Below, one piece after another: positions 8,323-13,138 of a stretch of DNA of 13,138 bases. The notes under the pieces were generated by a model that worked only from the letters and a program-made list of their open reading frames with translations, had not been told where the DNA came from and searched no databases. The stretch comes from CAZDCZ01 sp964504155 (GTDB lineage Bacteria; Bacteroidota; Bacteroidia; Bacteroidales; UBA12077), in assembly GCA_964504155.1 (NCBI GenBank), contig CAZDCZ010000081.1, positions 1-13,138 of the forward strand, written 5' to 3'. Within the stretch, counting starts at the first letter, position 1, and each line of letters begins with the position of its first letter. The position numbers were made by a program, and so were the translations under genes.

Positions 8323-8331
8323 AATTTTCAT
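8323..8331 (+). repeat. Left target-site duplication of the IS4-like element
   Basis: AATTTTCAT is repeated exactly at 9318-9326 beyond the right end. Because the outermost T/A of the terminal repeats can be counted in either way, the duplication is 9 bp with 16-bp terminal repeats or 7 bp (ATTTTCA, 8324-8330) with 17-bp repeats. The 9-bp reading fits duplications known in the IS4 group. Confidence 0.8.
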
Positions 8332-8347
8332 CATACCTGTCCGAAAG
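8332..8347 (+). repeat. Left terminal inverted repeat of the IS4-like element
   Basis: CATACCTGTCCGAAAG is the exact reverse complement of 9302-9317. Identity stops abruptly inside the element, as expected for transposase-binding ends. Confidence 0.9.
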
Positions 8348-8409
8348 AATAAATTAGGAAAAAAGCTCAAAATTTCCAAATTTTGAAGTGCAAACTAAAA
8401 AAAATATGA

Positions 8410-9211
8410 GCTTTATTCCATTGCATAAAAATACACAATAGCTTAAATGAAAAAACATTAATTCCGGAGATAATAAATATATCAGAAGCCAAGCTGAGCG
8501 ACAGACGTGGTATAGATGATTTTCGCTATCCAAAAGATATAATAATAGTAGATGATAGATGATATTATGATTTTAAATTATTTTATCAACGAATAAAAGA
8601 CGAGAATATATTTGTTACCCGGATGAAAAGTAATACTGTTTATGAAAGTGTTGAAGAACTTGACCTCCCCGATGATAAAGACTTTGAAATACTTAAAGAT
8701 AAAATTATATATTTAACAGGTAAAGCTGCAGAAGATGCAGGTATTGCCAATATAAAATTCCGAAGAACAGTAGTAATGATTGATGAGGTGAATAGAAAAA
8801 CGAAAGAAGTAAAAACAAAAGCAGTTGTTTTAATAACCAGTAATCTTAAATGGTCTGCTGCAACAATATCTGCACTTTATAAACGCAGATGGCAGATAGA
8901 AACATTCTTTAAACTCATAAAACAGAATTTTGCAAATTAAAAATTTTCTTGGAACAAATGAAAATTCAAATAAGTTACAGATATTTATAGCAATTATTTC
9001 ATATTTCTTAATAGAGCTAATAAGGAGAAGCATTAACAAAGTAAAACATATGTTTGGACATTTTATTACTATAATCAGAATGTGTCTTTTGCAGTATAAA
9101 CAATTACACTATGTAGCCAATGCGATAAATTTAGTTGTAAAAAAGGCTAGGCAATATGACAAAAACCATCTTAATCAAAAACAATTGATGCTAAATTTGA
9201 ACTCATCTTAA
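8410..9211 (+). pseudogene. IS4-family transposase remnant (N-terminal deletion, in-frame stop, frameshift)
   Basis: Reading frame 1 gives IKIHNSLNEKTL...SEAKLSDRRGIDDFRYPKDIIIVDDR, then a TGA at 8560-8562, then YYDFKLFYQRIKDENIFVTRMKSN and on to SALYKRRWQIETFFKLIKQN. This matches the C-terminal half of IS4-type DDE transposases: the second Asp lies in VDDR, where a Gly codon normally follows the Arg (GGA to TGA would explain the stop), and the catalytic Glu is in YKRRWQIETFFKLIK. At a TTTT run (8928-8931) the frame shifts by one. The protein resumes as LQIKNFLGTNENSNKLQIFI... in frame 2 and ends at 9211. The first catalytic Asp and some 150-200 N-terminal residues are missing. A short ATG frame at 8406 (MSFIPLHKNTQ) may be the original N-terminus joined across the deletion. 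The gene is dead by three independent lesions. Confidence 0.88.
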
Positions 9212-9301
9212 TTTTTGTTAAAACATCTTTTTTGCAAAAATTAAAAAATATTATTATTGATTATCAACATTTTAGCTATTGATAATCTGAAATTTGTAAA
9301 A

Positions 9302-9317
9302 CTTTCGGACAGGTATG
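9302..9317 (-). repeat. Right terminal inverted repeat of the IS4-like element
   Basis: CTTTCGGACAGGTATG is the exact complement of the left end at 8332-8347. Confidence 0.9.
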
Positions 9318-9326
9318 AATTTTCAT
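9318..9326 (+). repeat. Right target-site duplication of the IS4-like element
   Basis: AATTTTCAT is identical to 8323-8331. The surviving duplication shows the element entered here by transposition and decayed in place, and was not moved here by recombination. Confidence 0.8.
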
Positions 9327-9362
9327 TAATTCTTTATTTTTATATTAACAAATAATTATCGG

Positions 9363-9425
9363 TTATTGTTAATACGGTAACGCTTATTGTTAATATGGCA
9401 ACGCTTATTTACAATTTGCTAACGT
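9363..9425 (+). repeat. Three tandem 21-bp units upstream of the histidine kinase
   Basis: Units run 9363-9383, 9384-9404 and 9405-9425. The first two agree at 19 of 21 bases; the third agrees with either at 14 of 21. Each starts TTATT and ends AACG plus C or T. Unit 1 contains the dyad GTTA-N6-TAAC; unit 2 has it weakened to GTT-N8-AAC. The 21-bp period is two helical turns, so bound proteins would sit on one DNA face. The array ends 63 bp before the kinase start, a natural place for operators. Binding is inferred, not shown. Confidence 0.7.
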
Positions 9426-9488
9426 TTAATAAATCAGGCACATTACTAATTATTAATATAGTATTTTTCGTTTTTAAAAATAATTGAA

Positions 9489-10949
9489 ATGGAAGTACTT
9501 GAAAGTTTACAAAAAGGGAAAAACATTACAGATGAACTTAATAATATAATTTTCAATAATAATCATATAGCTATTTGTATTTGTAAACCAAATGGGGAAA
9601 TTATAAACATCAATAATAAATTAATTCAGTTAACAGGGTACATTAAAAGTGAACTCTTACATTATAAATCAACAATTCTAACCCATCCTGCCTATATACA
9701 AAAAGAAAAAACAATTCTAGATGAAGCTATTAATAATTACAAAAGCAATTTCGAAGTTAATAAACAATTGATTAAATGTGGTGGCGAAATTATTAATGTT
9801 AAATCATATACAGAAATATACAGAAATGCAGTTGATAAAATCGAGTATTTATTTTCATATATATCAGAAATTCCCAAAATAAAAAAAACTCTTTCATCGG
9901 AGTTAAATAAAACAAATGAGCAAATAATAAAAAACACTAGTAATATTATATTTACATTCGATGCTAATGGTAAAATATTATTTACAAATAATTCATTTAA
10001 TCGAATTTTCAGTAAAATACAAATTAATCCGATTAGGAAAAATTATTCTTTATTTTTTAATATTACTAATAAAAATACAATAACTAGATTAAAAAAAATA
10101 TTGCAAAAAGGCAAGACTATTTCAAATGTAGAAACCACAATAAACACAACAAACAATAAAAGAAAATATTATAGCTTTTCGCTTGCCCCAATAATAAAAG
10201 ACAATAAAATTGAAAGAATTAATTGTATAGGAATAGATATATCGAAATATAAAAAGGCCGAGAAATTATTAGATTCATCTCACAGAAAATTATTTTCTAT
10301 TATTGCACACGACTTAAAAACACCATTTAATACTTTATTGGGATTCTCAGATTTGCTTTACGAAAACAGTGAAGATATGTCGTTAGGAGAAATAAACAAC
10401 ATTGCCAATGAAATACACAAATCGGCAGAAAACGGGTATAATCTAGTACAAAATATGTTACATTGGGAACTTTCTAAGAATGGCACAATAAAGTATAATC
10501 CTACGAAAATAAATCTTGAACTATTTTTTGCCGAACAAATTACAATTCACAATACAACAGCTTCTATAAAAAATATTTTTATAACATCTAAATTACATAA
10601 CGAACTATTTGTATTTACCGACGAAAACATGCTTACTACAATTATTCGCAACTTAATTTCAAATGCTCTAAAATACACAAATAGTACTGGTTCAATATAT
10701 TTAGATGCATATAAAAAAGATAATAAAATTAATATAATTGTGACCGACACAGGTATTGGAATTAGTAAAAGTAATATTCAACAAATACATAACAATATCG
10801 GCATAGAAAACATTAAAACAAATGCAAATAACGGATTTGGATTAATAATATGTAACGAATTTATAAAAAAATGCAATGGCAAACTTCTTATCGAAAGCAC
10901 TCCAAATGTTGGAAGTAAATTCATAGTTACAATTCCAATAACAAAATAA
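9489..10949 (+). CDS. Orphan cytosolic PAS-PAS sensor histidine kinase
   Basis: This 486-residue protein should sense a signal through PAS domains and autophosphorylate on histidine. There is no signal peptide or membrane segment, so it is cytosolic. Two PAS domains can be followed at about residues 15-130 (IAICICKPNGEIININNKLI) and 145-255 (IIFTFDANGKILFTNNSFNR, with a PAC-like end GIDISKYKKAE). HisKA follows with H274 in FSIIAHDLKTPFNTLLGFS. The ATPase domain has its N box (N392 in NLISNALKYT), G1 box (D420 in DTGIGIS) and G2-like NGFGLIIC. All catalytic boxes are present, so it should be active. There is no receiver domain and no response regulator gene in the window, so its partner lies elsewhere. 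The start is ATG at 9489. Asn, Ile and Lys are unusually frequent, following the AT-rich DNA. The ligand is unknown. Confidence 0.9.
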   Translation: MEVLESLQKGKNITDELNNIIFNNNHIAICICKPNGEIININNKLIQLTGYIKSELLHYKSTILTHPAYIQKEKTILDEAINNYKSNFEVNKQLIKCGGEIINVKSYTEIYRNAVDKIEYLFSYISEIPKIKKTLSSELNKTNEQIIKNTSNIIFTFDANGKILFTNNSFNRIFSKIQINPIRKNYSLFFNITNKNTITRLKKILQKGKTISNVETTINTTNNKRKYYSFSLAPIIKDNKIERINCIGIDISKYKKAEKLLDSSHRKLFSIIAHDLKTPFNTLLGFSDLLYENSEDMSLGEINNIANEIHKSAENGYNLVQNMLHWELSKNGTIKYNPTKINLELFFAEQITIHNTTASIKNIFITSKLHNELFVFTDENMLTTIIRNLISNALKYTNSTGSIYLDAYKKDNKINIIVTDTGIGISKSNIQQIHNNIGIENIKTNANNGFGLIICNEFIKKCNGKLLIESTPNVGSKFIVTIPITK

Positions 10950-10957
10950 TACTAAGC

Positions 10958-10980
10958 CAAATTAAACAATTTGTTTTTTT
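10958..10980 (+). terminator. Weak rho-independent terminator after the histidine kinase
   Basis: CAAATT (10958-10963) pairs with AATTTG (10968-10973) around the loop AAAC and is followed by seven T residues (10974-10980). It lies just after the kinase stop. The stem is short and AT-rich, so it may be leaky, but position and T run are right. Confidence 0.5.
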
Positions 10981-11093
10981 AATTATTTTAAACAAATAAC
11001 AAATCGTCTTATTGTTAACTCGCATTATTCATACAAAAGTGTAACGAATTGTATTAATGTGCGATGGGTAGTGGGGAGCAATGCGGATAATCC

Positions 11094-11185
11094 CGATTTA
11101 GAAATACCCAAATTTGGGGGTCTTAAAAACTCCAAATTTGTTTGTATTTCTTAATCGCTAAAAATTCGTGAATTTTTCGGATTAA
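11094..11185 (+). repeat. Two overlapping hairpins between kinase and transporter genes
   Basis: Hairpin A spans 11094-11157. CGATT (11094-11098) pairs with AATCG (11153-11157), GAAATAC (11101-11107) with GTATTTC (11144-11150), and CAAATTTGGGG (11109-11119) with CTCCAAATTTG (11130-11140), leaving a 10-base loop. A 12-bp palindrome CCCAAATTTGGG lies in its left arm. Hairpin B spans 11151-11185: TTAATC with GATTAA and AAAAATTC with GAATTTTT around GT. A and B share 11151-11157, so they cannot both form fully. No T run follows, so this is not a standard terminator. It may be an interspersed palindromic repeat, a small structured RNA or an operator. The flanking parts of this 393-bp gap (10981-11093 and 11186-11342) show no gene. 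Confidence 0.6.
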
Positions 11186-11228
11186 AAATATTCTTACAAT
11201 TTATTATTTATTTAACTTTATTTGTTCC

Positions 11229-11236
11229 TACATTTG
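11229..11236 (+). promoter_or_regulatory. Candidate -7 box upstream of the transporter gene
   Basis: TACATTTG matches TAnnTTTG and would start transcription near 11243, leaving a leader of about 100 bases. No -33 TTTG is seen at the right distance. If this is the true promoter, the hairpins at 11094-11185 lie upstream of it and outside the leader. Confidence 0.35.
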
Positions 11237-11342
11237 TATAATAGATATTATACCATTTAATAAAGTTATAATTCTAATACAGACAGAAATCAGGCTATTT
11301 GCTAAAAAAATAGCCACAATCCAATACTAATATCAATTTATT

Positions 11343-12929
11343 ATGGAACTTTTATCGAATACATATGTTGCATTTTTTGCCATTATAGCTATTGGAATTG
11401 CAATAGGAAATATTAAGATAAAAGGAATATCTCTCGACTTGTCGGCAATTATTTTTGTTGCTCTGGCATTTGGTCATTATGGAATAAAAATGCCAATAAT
11501 TTTCCAACAAATTGGCTTAATTCTTTTTATGTTTAGTATAGGGATTCAATCTGGTCCGGGATTTTTCCAATCGTTTAAGAAACAAGGGATACTACTAATC
11601 TCATTGGCATTAATATCTAGTATTTCGGCAGCATTACTTACTATTCTTTTAGCATATATTTTTAATATCGATTCTAACATAGCTACCGGACTTTTTGCCG
11701 GAGCATTAACCAGTACATCGGGTCTTGCTGTAGCAATAGAAAGCACAAACTCTCCTATGGCATCAATAGGTTTCGGAATGGCTTATCCTTTTGGGGTAAT
11801 AGGAATTATCATATTTGCCAGATTATCGCCTAAAATTTTCAGAGTTAACATCGAAAAAGAAGAAGAAAAATTCGAAGAAGAAATATATTCAGATCACCCC
11901 ATTTTAAAAAACAAAAATTATATTGTTGAAAACCCAAATATCTTCGGCAAAAATTTAAAAAAAATACAATTACCATCAATTTCGAATACAAATATTTCGA
12001 AAATAATGCATAATAATGTCGTTCTATATCCAACACCCGAAACAATATTAAACAAAAACGATATTATACGGGCTTGCGGTACAGAAGAAGATCTCGAGAA
12101 ACTAATATTTATTCTTGGTCAGGAAACACAAAAAGAAATACCTGTAAGTAAGAAAATTAAAATTCAAAAATTTCTTGTTACTAACAAAACCGTTATTACT
12201 AAATCGCTCGGAGAACTAGGTTTACACAATAATTATAACGCAACAGTAACAACTATTCGTCGTAGCGGAATAGAAATTACACCTAAAGCTAACAGTAGAC
12301 TACGCTTTGGCGATAAATTAACCATAGCTCTTCCGGAAGAAAATCTGCATAAATTAGAAAACTTATTTGGCGATAGCAGAAAAAAACTCGACGAATTAGA
12401 TTTCTTACCAATAGCTATTGGAATATTAATAGGTATAATAATTGGACAAATAGAAATTCCTCTTTGGGGAAGCTTCAATTTTAAATTAGGATTAACAGGA
12501 GGAGTATTAATATCGGCATTAGTATTAAGCAATATTGGTAAAACCGGCAATATTGTTTGGAATATCTCGGGAACAAGTAACCAATTCCTACGTCGCTTAG
12601 GATTAATCTTTTTTTTAGCAACAGTAGGAACAAATGCCGGAGAACAATTACTTTCTACCTTACAAACAAATGGTCCAAAACTTTTATTAGTAGGAGCATT
12701 AATAACTATGCTTCCAATGATTTTAACTATGCTTATCGGTAAATACTTGTTTAAAATCAATTTTCTAACCCTTGTTGGAGCACTTACAGGCAGCATGACA
12801 AGTACTCCTGCCCTTAGCGCTGTTGAGTCAATTACAAAAACTAATGCTCCACAAATAGCATATGCAACAGTCTATCCTTTTGCTTTGGTAATAATAATAA
12901 TTCTTTGTCAGATATTAGGAAATTTATAA
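11343..12929 (+). CDS. YidE/YbjL-family (AspT-like) membrane transporter with two TrkA-C domains
   Basis: The 528-residue protein has the architecture of the aspartate-alanine exchanger family. About five membrane helices (residues 1-165) are followed by a cytosolic part with two TrkA-C (RCK_C) regulatory domains (about 188-262 and 270-345), then a second membrane half (355-528). The two halves carry matching signatures, GALTSTSGLAV (120-130) and GALTGSMTSTPALSAVES (479-496), reflecting an internal duplication. AspT exchanges aspartate for alanine and builds a proton gradient; for most YidE/YbjL relatives the substrate is unknown, so I claim only an anion or amino-acid-type transporter of the inner membrane. 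Length is slightly under the 550-560 usual for the family. The start is ATG at 11343. It follows the sensor kinase on the same strand after 393 bp with its own likely promoter, so control by that kinase is only a guess. Confidence 0.88.
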   Translation: MELLSNTYVAFFAIIAIGIAIGNIKIKGISLDLSAIIFVALAFGHYGIKMPIIFQQIGLILFMFSIGIQSGPGFFQSFKKQGILLISLALISSISAALLTILLAYIFNIDSNIATGLFAGALTSTSGLAVAIESTNSPMASIGFGMAYPFGVIGIIIFARLSPKIFRVNIEKEEEKFEEEIYSDHPILKNKNYIVENPNIFGKNLKKIQLPSISNTNISKIMHNNVVLYPTPETILNKNDIIRACGTEEDLEKLIFILGQETQKEIPVSKKIKIQKFLVTNKTVITKSLGELGLHNNYNATVTTIRRSGIEITPKANSRLRFGDKLTIALPEENLHKLENLFGDSRKKLDELDFLPIAIGILIGIIIGQIEIPLWGSFNFKLGLTGGVLISALVLSNIGKTGNIVWNISGTSNQFLRRLGLIFFLATVGTNAGEQLLSTLQTNGPKLLLVGALITMLPMILTMLIGKYLFKINFLTLVGALTGSMTSTPALSAVESITKTNAPQIAYATVYPFALVIIIILCQILGNL

Positions 12930-13063
12930 TTCTCTAAATCCATAATATTTCATAAATAATAAATATTCTATATTCACATTCTTACATTTCAAATAAAAAC
13001 ATCATTTTTTAAAAGCAAACAATAAATTATCATTAGCTTATGTTTCATCTATAAAAATAATTT

Positions 13064-13072
13064 TATACTTTG
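13064..13072 (+). promoter_or_regulatory. Candidate promoter element near the window end
   Basis: TATACTTTG followed by CA resembles the Bacteroidota -7 element with one extra base between TA and TTTG. It lies about 43 bases before an ATG at 13115. The preceding gap from the transporter stop (12930) is AT-rich and shows no hairpin terminator. Confidence 0.3.
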
Positions 13073-13114
13073 CATTAAATTATATTCGAAAAAGAAAATT
13101 TCTATAATATTATT

Positions 13115-13138
13115 ATGATTAATAATTTGAAAAACATT
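13115..13138 (+). CDS. Possible 5' end of a gene cut by the window edge
   Basis: An ATG at 13115 opens a frame reading MINNLKNI that runs off the end of the window. A promoter-like TATACTTTGC lies about 40 bases upstream. Eight codons are too few to recognise a family, and the call rests on the promoter-like box and spacing alone. Confidence 0.35.

Larger units (their letters stand above)
8332..9317 (+). mobile_element. Degenerate IS4-family insertion sequence (about 986 bp)
   Basis: The element is bounded by a perfect inverted repeat, CATACCTGTCCGAAAG (8332-8347) and its complement (9302-9317), which is 17 bp if one more T/A is counted. It is flanked by an exact target duplication. Between the ends lies a broken transposase with the IS4 signature Y(2)R(3)E(6)K. 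Active IS4-type elements are usually longer (about 1.2-1.6 kb); here the 5' part of the transposase is missing, so the copy cannot make its own enzyme. The ends are intact, so a related active transposase elsewhere in the genome could in principle recognise it. A palindromic TTGATTATCAA (9257-9267) lies between transposase and right end. Inserted 3' of rnhA, it breaks no gene that I can see. Confidence 0.88.

Noticed and set aside
8623..9211. Two separate small hypothetical genes
   Set aside because: Together with upstream frame-1 sequence they reconstruct one IS4-type transposase C-terminal half interrupted by a stop and a frameshift, inside matching terminal repeats.
9363..9425. CRISPR array
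   Set aside because: Units are contiguous at 21 bp with no spacers, only three copies, and no cas gene nearby.
12233..12796. 187-codon open frame on the minus strand
   Set aside because: It lies wholly inside the transporter gene in antisense, whose frame has clear domains and signatures. The antisense product resembles no family I know and has no start context.

Overview
The window looks like chromosomal DNA from a low-GC member of the Bacteroidota, probably Bacteroidales/Marinilabiliales-like. Three things point there: base composition (clearly AT-rich, many Asn/Lys/Ile codons), near absence of Shine-Dalgarno sequences with several TAnnTTTG-type -7 boxes, and gene content (an S46 dipeptidyl-peptidase, and a flippase and GT4 glycosyltransferase of the Bacteroidota type). 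This assignment is an inference from content; no rRNA or other marker gene is present.

Layout. Bases 68-1513 (-) encode a Wzx-like polysaccharide flippase, divergent from 1636-2763 (+), a GT4 glycosyltransferase. Both appear to use non-ATG starts. The glycosyltransferase is followed after 23 bp by rnhB (RNase HII), which converges on rlmN (-). After a 218-bp gap comes a secreted S46 peptidase of the DPP7 type (4667-6820) with a strong intrinsic terminator. Next are a short TrmO/TsaA-family tRNA methyltransferase (-), a 384-bp gene-free stretch, and rnhA (RNase HI, +).

Bases 8323-9326 hold a dead IS4-like insertion sequence. It has perfect 16-17 bp terminal inverted repeats and an intact 7-9 bp target duplication, but its transposase has lost its N-terminal part and carries an in-frame stop and a +1 frameshift.

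Downstream lie three tandem 21-bp units (9363-9425), an orphan soluble PAS-PAS histidine kinase (9489-10949), an intergenic region with two overlapping hairpins (11094-11185), and a YidE/YbjL/AspT-like membrane transporter with two internal TrkA-C domains (11343-12929). A promoter-like box and the first codons of a possible gene close the window.

How the genes fit together. The flippase and glycosyltransferase suit cell-envelope polysaccharide assembly. The peptidase suits periplasmic peptide feeding. rnhB, rnhA, rlmN and trmO are housekeeping nucleic-acid and translation genes. No multi-gene defence, secretion or biosynthetic system is visible. The least explained parts are the 21-bp-period repeats before the kinase and the hairpin region between kinase and transporter.
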